A stretch of DNA of 64,000 bases. It comes from Turnera subulata. Its lineage: Eukaryota > Streptophyta > Magnoliopsida > Malpighiales > Passifloraceae. Both the position numbers and the translations under genes were made by a program. The notes beneath the pieces are model-generated. The model was given only the letters and a program-made list of their open reading frames with translations, was not told the origin of the DNA and ran no database searches. The stretch covers positions 76,846 through 140,845 of the forward strand of contig JAKUCV010007743.1 of assembly GCA_028386065.3 (NCBI GenBank), read 5' to 3'. This document shows, one piece after another, positions 10,516 through 21,898 of the stretch (its first letter is position 1; every line of letters starts with the position of its first letter).

Positions 10516-13500
10516 CGATCAATTCCTTATTACTGCTCGAGAGAAAGCCAATTTCATGGAGCTAGGCCTAGGACCCCCTTAGGTAAATTATCTGGCTGGC
10601 GGCTGAGGGAATTATAACTGGTTTTTTTTTTTTATGGAACTCTGAGCGACAAAGTGGCAGAATGAGAAGTGGAGAAAAAAAAAAAACTTTCTGAGATGGG
10701 AAATTCTATTGCACTCCAAAAGCACCAAACTAAATGTTTGCACATCAGGCACATGCTAGAGATTATGACCTTACATAGTGGATTCGAAATTCTTCATCAG
10801 AATCTATCCATCCAAAATTTTGATATATTGGTGAATCTAATCATGCAAACGCTTCTATGGTTATCTCTGTTCAATTAATCCAACATATCTTGATTATGCA
10901 ATATTAGTTAGAATAATAATAGAGTCATGTGAAGCTGTTGGACTATAAGATTATATATGCGGGCCATAAAATTTTTGACAAAGCCGATTGTTAATTACCT
11001 GCACAGATAGACTGATAGAGTGAAGCAAAATGAAAGCCGCAGCCGGGTTGATTGATATGATTATCTTCTTTTGTGGGAATTAAAGAGAAAAAAAAAAAGA
11101 AAAATCACCCTCCTAAAACAACAGGAAAAGATAGCTCATAGATGTGGATGTGACATAAGGATAATGGTGAGGTCCATCTTATCAAAAGGAGCTATTCAGT
11201 TAGAGATTCTGGCTTTATTGGAGCTCATCAATTGGTAAGTGTGGCTACTATTGAATGCGGTGGAGCTACCCTTTTTCCCCATTTTCATTCTCCCTAATCC
11301 CTGCAAATGAGTCCATTCATACGTGAAAAATATCTCAATAATGTTAATGGACAGTGACATGAGAAAGATTTTATATGCAGTGCAACAAGTTTCTAAGTTT
11401 GCTGCAGCTTTTCACTAGGGAACTTTTACATGGTAGGATTTGCTGGGTTACAGCCAAATTGTAGCGAAAAAAGACAAGTATATGTCAATAGGATGTCTTT
11501 ATCAAATGCCAACGAGTCCACATCTAGGGGAAAAAAGCAGTAATATAATTTCTAGATCAATTATTTGGTTGATAGCTGATATGAAAGCATATGTAGTTCC
11601 CACTAACCCGGAATCATGCATTTTTTGAAGCCTTCATTTTTGTATGCCCAAGATTGTCCTCTATGTCTCCCAACATATCTATGAAGTCTTTTACTTTTCT
11701 TTTTTTTTTTTTTTCCTTGTTGGATCTCATGGTAGCGAGACAAAGATTCAAGTCCATATATCCTTAGTGTCTGAAAGGGTTTATCTTTAGGGATCTATAT
11801 AATCCCCACCAAAGTAAAAAGGGAAAAGAAAAGAACATCCTCATCGATAATACTACTTGCTAGTGGTGTGTTAAAATTAGAGTCACAAATTGAAGTATAA
11901 ATCAAATAACAGGCAAATCTAAAGAGGGCTTGGTTTCATATTTAATTTCCAGGCCTGCACGTCATATCTGAAAGACTGAATCCCAACTTGGCATGAGAGG
12001 AAATGATGCATGATATTTAAAAAAACAAATAAATTATTGGTTTACAGACATTTTATGCCCGAACAAATGCATTAATGGTGAACAATTAATTATTTTGTCC
12101 TCATTTTCTTGTCTGTCTATCTCTAATTTCGTCGGTTAGTTACTCAACAATTAAAAGCTGTGATGCGACTATGCGAGGGTTCTTTGATGAAGATGAACAG
12201 GTACATATACATATATTGGTAGTAGCTTTTAATGAGCTGAGAAGTTTCTTAGCCGAGAGGTCAAGGCAAGAATAGAAGAAGTACTGCAAGGCCAAAGCTT
12301 ATGACAAAGCTGTACGGAGATGAGACATGATTGTCTGAACATAATAACTGCAGAAATTTATGCAAGTTACTGTTGGGCTATATATTTTTGAATACGATTT
12401 GACCATGTAAATTACTAAGTTGTGGATGATTGCATGTTCTGCTACAACATAACCTGTAATTAAAAGATCATTACCTTCTCCTGAAAAAAAAAAAATGTAA
12501 TATACTGAGTTTTGGAACACCACAAATCCTTTTTGAGCTATCTATGCTCAAGATTATATATATAAAGCGGAAGTGTGTGTATAATTAGTTCTAGATAGCC
12601 TAGAGGCCTTTTGTTCATGAGTTAAACAAGTTGATCGATCCACAAGGCTCTTTTGTTCATGACCCTTTTCTTCTTTTTTTTTTTGGTTTGGTCTTTTGGT
12701 CTGGTTCGAGTTTATCATCAAAATATCAGATGATCAAGGGAGGAATTTTGGCACATCAAACCTTATCTTGGGGAGCAGATTCTCATGAATCCGAGTTCCC
12801 AACAACGACAAGAAAATTTGTTCTTCTAGTATACTATTTCCTTCGTCATCCTATAATTCCTAGGTGGTATTTTCTAGACTTCGCTATCTGTGTTCATGTC
12901 AGGTTAAAATCATAACCATTCCTCAAGGCTGATCAACCCGAATACAAGGTTGACATGTTCATTCAAAGTCTATACGTTAGGTAAGAGTTTATCCATTTAC
13001 AGAACATGTTGTTCGTGTTTAGGTATACGATTAATTTTTTTTCATATGTTGAACAAAAGTATAATTTCTTGAATCATAATATAATAATATTTTAATTCAT
13101 TTATAAATCATTTTTAGATAATTTTAATAATTTTGTTCTTAAATAATAAATAAATCGTCATGTGTTAATTTTTAAAAATATATAAACTCTAGATATAATC
13201 AAATTGTACTTGTGCGTGTGAAATTGGCGAATTAATCCTAATGTCATTTCCGATCAACCAATTACGCTACACTAAAGTTTAAATTCTCTGACCTACTATA
13301 TATACACACACTAATTTTAGCATCGGATATTTCCTACTCACTTTGTGTTTTGCTGAATTTTTAGTCAGTACTCTTCGTGTATACCGAGGGGCACGCAAAA
13401 GGAATAGTAGGAAATTAAGGAACAAATGATTAATTTTAGCTTGGAAACAAAACAGCTGGCCCTCGGGATTGGGTTTTGATAAGACATTACTAGATCATGT

Positions 13501-16500
13501 CAAGATTGATTGATTGATTCTTAACGAAAATTTTGCCACTCAAAGAAATTGGCTCAATATATCACTTTTTGACAAAGATGGGAGTTGGAAGAGTTTTGTA
13601 TGATTTAGGCCAAAAACACCAAAATCCGAGCTTATCTCAATTGGGAACTAAATCATCTTTTTTTTTTCCTTCCCACTCAAGCTTTGAATTCAAGTGATAT
13701 TGGGTATGATATTTCAACAGCTAGCTTTCAAGGAGGGTCCTCCTTTGTCTTCCCTATGGGAAGCACCAATGACCGGACATGCAATCACCAACACACACAT
13801 AACCCATTTCCACAATTATTACCATCATATCTAACGTCTAAGGAGTTGGTCTTCTCCTCATCAAAGCAAAGTCCATAATTTCAAAGAACAAAAGAAAGGG
13901 GAGATTGGAAAAAAAAAAAAAAAAAGCCATTCCCTCGTTCTTTGTATGATTACCGAAACCCACAAAAGTAGTTAGCTAGCTATCTTCTCAACTTCAAGAG
14001 AACGACAGAAAATTAATTGCATAATTAAGATTAAAACTGTGCCACTGCGAAAAATTGCAGGGTATGATTATGTAGTTGAAGTCAAAGGACAACAATTATT
14101 CAATTCTCGTTAGCATTTAATCTTAGAATGTACAGGGAAGAAAATAAAACCAAAAAAGAAAAGCCAGAGGTGTCTGTGTCATGGCAGTGACATTCGTAGG
14201 GAATATGACTTGATCACTTCCTATTCATTTGAAGTTTTTAGTTTTTATTTGTTGTTCATGGTACGTAAAAGGTGAAACAACAATAATGCCGTGGTGAAAC
14301 TTTTGAATTTTGAAAATAAAAGGCACTTTGGATCAACTTACCCTGACTAAGTAAAACTCTTTTTCCAAACCCTAATTAAGTAACTCATCCCCATAGACGC
14401 ATGCGATAAAATTCATACTTTTTTTAGTCGAACAGAATTGTAAGTATTAAAGGCCAGGCTACTTGATTAATTAAATTTGTTGATAAATTGTACGTATATT
14501 TTTATATATGTATACGACCTGGCATAAGCATTTTTCACCATCAGGGTGACCTTGCTAGCTAGATCACAAACTTTTCAATAATTATGTAGATTCACAATTT
14601 GTTAACTGTTTTATATATGAATCTCCTTTTTTTGAGGGAATAACCTCGTGGATTATTCGTCCATAGCTTGCCATCCAATTACTGACAGGCATGTAGAAAA
14701 GCATATCTAATGTAGCTATTGGGGCTGATTTTGTTTCTAGAAAGATATTTTAAGTGGGAAGATTTATGGTAATGTCTTTACCGATAGTTTTAATCAACAT
14801 GGTATAGTGCTTATGTCTTTTCACTTTTCTTTCTTAAACAACAAATGCTTCTGTCTCGATTCTACCAACACTCTAAGAAGATACAGCTAGATACAGTAGT
14901 ACGTACTGTACTCAGCTAGATTGATAGATTCTCTTCATCACTTAATTGGTTTAGTATTAAAGCGTTCGCGATTTATTGGGTTGGTTGGTCAAATAGAGTA
15001 AATCGGGGACTGGGAGTGGAAAATTATTATACTTTTGGAAAAGAAAAGAATGCTACTGCCACTGGTACCTTATAAAACGTTTAAGATTTTGTAATATTTG
15101 ATTAAGAAATAAATCTTAGATGCTTCTTCTTGGTGATAGTGATATGTTTTAATGTGACTAAATTACCCTATTCAAAAAAATTAAATAGCTATATTATAGG
15201 AGATATCTTTAGTATAAATAATAATAATAATAAAATAACATGACAATGTATTATATTCAACGCCTAGAGCTACATTCTACATGGCTTTTAAATTTTTTTC
15301 TAGTCGCTGTCAAGTGCTGGTTTTATGAGATCGATCGAGTAAAGTAGCTAGGTACTAGTAACACATTAAAATAGCTAGAATTGCTCCTCATTGAGATGTC
15401 ACTTCGTGCAAATTAGACAGATAACCTCTTCTGTGTATATACATATATGTTAGCGTCTCATTCCTGTTTGCAGCCAGAAAATGTAGGAATAATTAAGAAG
15501 AAAATAGGTTAATGGGAAAAGCAAATTCGAAGTGGTAGTAGTTGAACCCTTTTCATTCATATATAATTCAGTGTATTAAAAATGATGAAAAGATTCAAAA
15601 ATAAATTTAATGAGCAATATCTTCTACAGTTATTTCATGAAAGAAAACCAATATATTAGTGGTAAAAAAGAAAAAGAAGCATAACTACAGCAGCCTAGCA
15701 CCACAGTCATGCTGGTTGCAACAAACAATTTGATTGTTAAGTGTAAAGACTTAAAGAGGTTGTGCTTTTCTTTTTTGTATTTTTGTCATAAAGAGAAAAT
15801 TCGGGTGGTAAATTATGCACAGCCTGGGCTAGATGACTTTTGGTGCAAGAATCTCTACTACCCTATGCCTTATCGGTGACCAATGGCCTAAAATTGGTTT
15901 GGTGGGTACTACGTCACTACTTTCTACGTAGTAAATATGCCGTATAGCTCCTTTTTTTTGATATGATCAAATATGCCATATAGCTCATGAGAACTTTGGT
16001 GGCCAAACATTTACAGCAACTTAATTCGAAACATGAAATGTACAGATCAACCAACCTAGAGAAAATTTTGTCACCGGCCTCCATGATAATAGTCTCTCCT
16101 CCTTAATTTGTTGAGTTCAAAATAAATAAATAAGTAAAAATCCTCCCCTTGTTAGAACTTGCGTTTTCCCTTTTTGACAGCTGCAAGACTTAAACAGTCA
16201 AACTACCACGTACAAGCAATCAAGACAGAAAGTTGCTTTCAGACCACAGTTGAAATTTTGGATTAATTAGCCCTTAAGAATTTGATTATTCTTAAAAAAT
16301 TATGAATAACTCAAGGGATATTAATATTATAGCTGTCATTTTCTTTTAGCTGTTATAAGCATCCACTTCACACCATAATGACTTTGGATTAATATGACAA
16401 GTGTTCGTTGGAGACAATTGCATTTTGTGTATGCCATTGCTCACTGGCACACAAGGCCGCAGGTACATGGAGAAAAATTTAATAAGCTCAGGCCTGTAAG

Positions 16501-16715
16501 GTACTGTGCGTTGAGTGTTTGATGGTGACCATGCATATTTGGAAGGATAACATAATACCCACAAAGGACTACTGGTTTTAATTACGAACATAGCATATAC
16601 TTTTTTTAACTAAATCAACCTAGTTTTGCCTTGACAAAGAAGAACAATATATATTGTGAATTATCCCGTGACAGACGCAGGGAAATGGGAATTTAAATTG
16701 ACAAACTATTGTTTT
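10516..16715. other. 6.2 kb gene-free region
   Basis: AT-rich sequence with short simple repeats (for example an AAT run near 15218) and isolated T-runs. Near 11705-11775 a T-run precedes a B-box-like gattcaagtcc, a possible SINE remnant. One micro-insertion is annotated at 15933. No frame longer than about 90 codons has domain-like composition, and I see no tRNA or other RNA gene. Confidence 0.5.
15933..15986. mobile_element. Micro-insertion with 18-bp target duplication
   Basis: aaatatgccgtatagctc (15933-15950) is repeated with one mismatch at 15969-15986. Between the copies lie 18 bp consisting of a T-run and gatatgatc. Interpreted as a 5'-truncated retroposon tail in minus orientation. 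Confidence 0.6.
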
Positions 16716-16780
16716 AAAAGATAGCTTGTTTTAAAGATTACAGGAACCTGTTCCAGGAGGAATGTCTTTGTAGACCTATC

Positions 16781-18004
16781 TTGCAATCTGATAGACAATT
16801 CCCCCGCTTGGATGATGAGGAACTGACCGCCATGGGCAAGCCTATTTCCAAGGAAGAGATTCAACAAGCTCTTTTTGCTATAGGTCCTTTGAAAGCTCCT
16901 GGACCTGATGGTTTTCAAGTTGTCTTTTTCCAAAATCAATGGGAGTTGGTGGATCCTAATTTATGCAACTTTGTATGGGAGACTTTGAGGGGTGAGAGGT
17001 CTTTAGTTGGCAACAATCCAACTTTCTTGGTACTATTGCCGAAGGTAGATCAGCCGGAGTACATTTCACAATTTCGCCCGATTGGTTTATGTAATGTGGT
17101 CTACAAGGTCATTGCTAAATTGCTGGTTAATAGACTCAAACCAATCTTGCCAAAGTTAATTAGCATGAACCAAAGTAGTTTTGTTCCTGGGCGACATATA
17201 CAAGATAATATTGTAATGGCTCAAGAGGCAATTCATACGATGCAAGGACTATACTCAGGGAAGCAATTCATGGCTATTAAAGTGGATCTTGAAAAGACTT
17301 ATGATCGGCTTAGTTGGAGGTTTCTTGCTGACTCTCTCGCATTAGTAGGCCTGCCCGTGCCTCTACAGAATAATATCATGGAGTGTGTGACTTCCTCTAG
17401 TCTCCAAGTTCTTTGGAATGGAGCCAAATCAACTCAATTCACTCCATCTAGAGGAGTCCGACAAGGTGATCCCCTCTCACCCTATCTATTTGTCATTTGT
17501 TTAGAACGACTTTCTCTTCTGATAAGTGATGAGGTAGATAAGGGTAATTGGAAACCCTTGCAATTTGGCTGCAATGGCCCTTTCCTCTCCCATTTAATGT
17601 TTGCAGATGACTTGATATTGTTTGGGGAAGCTTCAACCCAACAATTGGATACTATGATGAGATGCTTGCAGGATTTCTGTGCAGCTTCTGGCCAAAAAGT
17701 AAGTCTTTCTAAGACTCGAGTTTTCTTCTCTAAGGGTGTTTCCACAGCTGAGAGGAAGAGACTTGCAGATCATTGCGGCTTTTCTCTTACTCATGATCTT
17801 GGGAAGTATCTAGGACTGCCTTTAATCCATGGTTGTGTCACAAATGCTACTTATTGGGAGATGGTTGATAAGGTTCGTCAAAAGCTTGCTACATGGAAAT
17901 CAAATAATTTGTCATTAGCTGGGAGGATTACCTTATGCAAGTCGGTCCTTGCTGCAATTCCAATTTATACTATGCAAGCTACTAAACTACCGAAAGGGAT
18001 TTGA
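16781..18004 (+). pseudogene. LINE ORF2 fragment: reverse transcriptase domain
   Basis: A 407-codon open frame covering most of the reverse transcriptase of the LINE. The catalytic FADD is intact. The usual DLEKAYDR motif is DLEKTYDR here. The frame ends by an indel after ATKLPKG; the matching continuation is in another frame from about 18000. It has no start codon of its own because the element is 5' truncated. Confidence 0.85.
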
Positions 18005-18998
18005 GCGATGTTGCCGTGACTTTATCTGGGGAAGTAGTTCCGAGAAGAGGAAGATACATCTATTAAATTGGGACTCCTTGTGCCAACCGTTGGAAACTGG
18101 AGGTATTGGGCTTCGAAAACTAAACTCTTTAAATTCTGCTTTCTTGATGAAATTGGCTTGGGGCATTATTCAACAACCTGACAGTTTATGGGCTCAAATC
18201 TTTCTAGCCAAATATGTTGTCAAAACAGCGGATGGTTGGTTTATAAAGAACTCCGGCAGAAAATCTCATATATGGAGAGGAATGGAAGAAATTTGGAGTC
18301 AGATGCTTAACGGTATCCAATGGGTGATTGGAAACGGACTGTCAGTGAAGTTCTGGATTGATTCATGGCTGGAGGATGAGGGCATTTTGTTGAATCATGC
18401 CCTGATACCCTTGGATAGTACCCATCTCAACAGACGAGCCCATGACTATGTTAATACTCAAGGTGATTGGGATTGGTCCTCTCTTCGGAAGTTACTTCCT
18501 GAATCAATTTTGCTAAAATTACGTGCAATGCTTCCTCCTAGTCTTAGTGCTGATCGAGATACTATGGCTTGGAAGCACTCGGCCTCAGGTATTTTTACTG
18601 TTGCTTCTGCTTATGATAATTTGGAAACTGCTTCTTCTTCTATTTCCGATGAGTTGTGGAAGAAAATTTGGACCTGGAATGGGCCTCAGCGTATTCGGTC
18701 TTTTCTTTGGCTGGTAACTCACAATAAGTTGCTAACTAATGAGGAAAGATTCAGGAGACATCTAGCTAGTAGCCCTAATTGTGATGTATGTGGCCATGAG
18801 GAGTCTCTATTACATGTACTCCGCGACTGTGCACAGGCACGACTTGTCTGGGATGCACTGCTGGATTCAAGCTACGCTCTTACCTTCTACAACTGTGATT
18901 TGGTGAGCTGGGTGAGTTTGAACTTGCTGAATAAGTCGCAATACAAGCAGAGGGTTGATTGGAGGGTGATGTTTGGGGTTACAACATGGTTACTTTAG
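18000..18998 (+). pseudogene. LINE ORF2 fragment: zf-RVT region
   Basis: Continuation of LINE ORF2 in a shifted frame. It contains the conserved linker (GGIGLRKLNSLNSAFLMKL, WKHSASGIFTV) and a C-x2-C-x4-H-x4-C style zinc-binding site near the end. It terminates at an in-frame TAG where the element would normally continue to RNase H. Confidence 0.8.
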
Positions 18999-19179
18999 AA
19001 AACATGCAATGAGAGATGGGTGACTCAGAATAAGCACATTTCTCTCCAAGTCGGGGCCATTGAAGCTTATATGGACGAAATTCATGTAGCCTTACAAATA
19101 GATAGACAATTGCGTGGTTTAGCTGATAAGGTTGAGATGCCTATTAGCTGGATACCCCCTTCCATTGGTTGGCTGTAAC

Positions 19180-19664
19180 ATAATACTGATGGGGCTTGCA
19201 AGGGTAACCCAAGTATAGCAGGTGCTGGTGGTTTGATTAGGGATGCAGATGGGCATTTCCTTTGCGGTTTTGCTAGCAATGTGGGAGTGTGCTCCTCTGT
19301 AAAAGCAGAATTATGCGCTGTGAAACTTGGGTTGGAGATGGCTTGGCAGAAGAGATTTCGACAGGTGCATTTGGAGGTGGATTCACAAGCAGTGGTGAAG
19401 CTTATGACGGGTTCCGAACCCCTACGAGATACGAATTTTGCTTTGATAAAAAGCATTCGCAATCTCATTTCTCGACCATGGCAAGTCCATATCAGCCACA
19501 CTTATAGGGAAGCTAATCAGTGTGCTGATTTTTTAGCTAATTATGGCTGCTATTTAGATTTTGAAATCAGCTATTTCCATTTGCCCCCTCCGGGTCTGTT
19601 AAATTCTTTGTTGGGTGACTCTTTGGGAATATCCCAGATTAGACTTATTAATAGCTGTAACTAA
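19180..19664 (+). pseudogene. LINE ORF2 fragment: RNase H domain
   Basis: Shows the RNase H carboxylates in context: NTDGACKGNP (first Asp), KAELCAVKLGLE (Glu) and EVDSQAVVKLM (Asp). It ends with REANQCADFLANYG, the usual close of plant LINE RNase H. A stop just before NTDG separates it from the upstream frame. Confidence 0.8.
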
Positions 19665-20214
19665 ATACTGTGTCTGGCCATTTGGCCTTCATTCTACCAA
19701 AAAAAAAAAGATAGCTGATACTAGTAATTGATATGACCCCACTGAGATTTTGTCTCCCAAAACAAACCAAATCCAGTTCTAAATCCACCCTCCTCTACAC
19801 GTCTAACTACAAGAATGCAGCGACACCAACCTTTTTAATCCCCAACTCCATTCTTTTTTCAAGTTGCATACCTGGCAATTAGCCAATTACTACTAATGGA
19901 TTTCCTGATAAAAATGGTAAATAATGGTCTTCCAACTTAGAAGAATGTGAATTCAAACCTAAGACATCGTCACTCTTATGAAAAAGTACAAAAACACTGA
20001 TTAGTTTATTTTTTCCGTAAGAACCTTAAAGAAGTGGAAACACAAGGAAACTTTATTAATTTTTGTCTCCTTTTTATATATACTGAATCCAAAGGATGGA
20101 CAGGAGTAGGCTAGAAGCAAACCCCCGTTAGCCATTCACAAGGAGGACAGGTGTTGGTTCCTGGAAAGCACAAGTATCCTCCTCAAAAGAAATTTATTAA
20201 AAAAATAATGGAAC

Positions 20215-20258
20215 AAAAGCATCCCAATTCTTTTTTTGTCGAAAAAGCATCCCAATTC
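20215..20258. mobile_element. Micro-insertion with 16-bp target duplication
   Basis: aaaagcatcccaattc is found at 20215-20230 and 20243-20258. The 12-bp insert tttttttgtcga is only a T-run plus gtcga, the same junction seen at 26046-26051. Confidence 0.65.
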
Positions 20259-20562
20259 GGAACTTGAGTCTCTTGCAAGAGATGGCATCATATATTGCTT
20301 GTAGCAATTATGGCATGGAAAGGAGAGAGGAGGGTGCAAGAAAAATATAATGGGAGAGAATTCATGGATATGTGCAAATGGATGTTTACTTGACTTCTTT
20401 CTTATCATGTGTCATGTCCAAAGTGGTGAAAATTTTGGGAGTTCGAAGCTGCCACATCATGTCTGAAATCGAGTCAAAACAACCCCACAACAGTTTCAAA
20501 CAGAGGTAAATATAGAAAAAAGTACTTGCCATCACCACATAAACACATGTTGCAGGTGGATA

Positions 20563-20579
20563 GAGAGAGAGAGAGAGAG
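20563..20579. repeat. (GA)n microsatellite upstream of TCP20-like
   Basis: A run of eight GA units about 320 bp before the TCP start codon, probably in the promoter or 5' leader. Confidence 0.9.
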
Positions 20580-20899
20580 GAGGTAGGGTTAAAAAAGAAA
20601 AGAAAAAAGGAGATAAGTAGTACTCCAGTAATTAAACCCAGGAGGCAGCAGTTAATTGATACTATATGGACATGGAAGGAAAAGGAGGGTACATTGGGAT
20701 TTCAATATAATACGATATTAGTAAGGAGAGAAGTAGTACATATTTGGTTTTGTCTCTCATTCTTTCTTGCCAAAAACAGTGAAAACTCATGAAAGTGTAG
20801 GACTTTTTTTCAGGTTCACCTTCTTCAATCAAAAGAGGACCCCCTTGCTTTTTTTAGCTTATACTGCCTGCCTCCTACCTAGCTACTCCCTCCCTGTTC

Positions 20900-21898
20900 A
20901 TGGATCCCAAGGCCTCCTCAAACTCAAAGCACTCACATGAACTACCCAACTTCTTGACCCACTCTTCTCCTCCTCAACCACAACACCAACACCAGCAGCA
21001 GCAGCAGCAACAACAACAACATCACAACCAAAACCAAGTACAGCTGCTGCAACAACAACAACAACAGCAACAACCCAACATGGGAGAGAACAAGGCAGCG
21101 GAAATCAAAGACTTCCAGATTGTGATTGCGGACAAAGAGGAGCAGAAGAAGCAGTTGGCACCAAAGAGGAGCTCAAACAAGGACAGGCACACCAAGGTTG
21201 AAGGCAGAGGGAGGAGGATAAGGATGCCTGCACTCTGCGCAGCAAGAATCTTCCAATTGACCAGAGAATTGGGTCACAAGTCCGACGGAGAGACCATACA
21301 GTGGCTGCTGCAGCAGGCAGAGCCATCCATAATAGCAGCAACTGGGACCGGCACGATTCCTGCATCAGCCTTGGCAGCAGCTGGTGGCTCAGTCTCGCAG
21401 CAGGGGGGCTCTCTATCAGCTGGGTTGCATCAAAAGATGGATGATTTAGGTGGGTCCAGCAGTAGGGCCAGTTGGGCAATGGTAGGTGGCGCCAATCTTG
21501 GGGGCAGACCCCATCATTTGGCAACCACAGGATTATGGCCCCAGGTGGGTGGCTTTGGGTTCCAGTCATCATCTACTACAACTGGTCCAGTAGTGGCAAC
21601 TGCAAATAATATGGCAAGTCATGAGGGTTCCAGTTACTTGCAAAAGATTGGGTTCCCTGGGTTTGACTTGCCTGGGAATTCCATGGGCCCCATGAGCTTT
21701 ACCTCAATCTTGAGTGGTGGGGGTGCACAGCAACTGCCTGGGTTGGAGCTTGGGTTGTCACAAGATGGCCATATTGGTGTCTTGAGTCCACAGGCTTTGA
21801 GTCAGATGTATCAGCAGATGGGGCAGCCTAGAGTGCACCAGCAGCATCAGCAGCAGCAAAATCCTGTTAAGGATGATTCCCAGGGGTCAGGGCAGTGA
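20900..21898 (+). CDS. TCP20: Class I TCP transcription factor, TCP20-like
   Basis: Nuclear plant-specific DNA-binding protein of 332 residues in one exon, as is usual for TCP genes. The bHLH-like TCP domain spans about residues 90-148: basic part [17 protein letters not shown], then [19 protein letters not shown] and [15 protein letters not shown]. The shorter basic region without the class II insertion places it in class I (PCF type). The MDPK start, the EIKDFQIV segment before the domain, [24 protein letters not shown] and the KDDSQGSGQ end match TCP20. Polyglutamine tracts at about residues 31-39 and 51-58 are longer than I recall for the Arabidopsis protein. The ATG chosen matches the family start. 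Class I factors bind GCCCR/TGGGCC elements in cell-cycle and ribosomal protein promoters. Confidence 0.95.
   Translation: MDPKASSNSKHSHELPNFLTHSSPPQPQHQHQQQQQQQQQHHNQNQVQLLQQQQQQQQPNMGENKAAEIKDFQIVIADKEEQKKQLAPKRSSNKDRHTKVEGRGRRIRMPALCAARIFQLTRELGHKSDGETIQWLLQQAEPSIIAATGTGTIPASALAAAGGSVSQQGGSLSAGLHQKMDDLGGSSSRASWAMVGGANLGGRPHHLATTGLWPQVGGFGFQSSSTTTGPVVATANNMASHEGSSYLQKIGFPGFDLPGNSMGPMSFTSILSGGGAQQLPGLELGLSQDGHIGVLSPQALSQMYQQMGQPRVHQQHQQQQNPVKDDSQGSGQ

Larger units (their letters stand above)
16716..19716 (+). mobile_element. 5'-truncated L1-type LINE, reverse transcriptase to poly(A), with target duplication
   Basis: aaaagatagct is present at 16716-16726 and at 19706-19716, partly overlapping the A tail. 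The body begins inside ORF2 just upstream of the fingers/palm region, so the endonuclease part is missing. Reverse transcriptase, frame 16781-18004: PLKAPGPDGFQ, KVDLEKTYDRLSW, RQGDPLSPYLF and the catalytic FADD in HLMFADDLILF. A frameshift near 18000 leads into a second frame (to 18998) with the zinc-binding region CDVCGHEESLLHVLRDC. The RNase H part follows at about 19180-19664 (NTDGACKGNP, KAELCAVKLGLE, EVDSQAVVKLM). Further stops lie at 18996 and 19177. The element is dead. Confidence 0.92.
19717..20899. other. Upstream region of the TCP gene
   Basis: No gene. Holds a micro-insertion at 20215-20258 and a GA microsatellite at 20563-20579. The TCP promoter and 5' leader must lie here, but I see no clear TATA box. 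Confidence 0.5.

Noticed and set aside
10669..10878. 69-codon frame in the gene-free region
   Set aside because: No similarity recognised, starts in an A-run, no splice partner found.
21105..21572. 155-codon frame antisense to the TCP gene
   Set aside because: Overlaps the conserved TCP domain on the other strand and shows no family resemblance.
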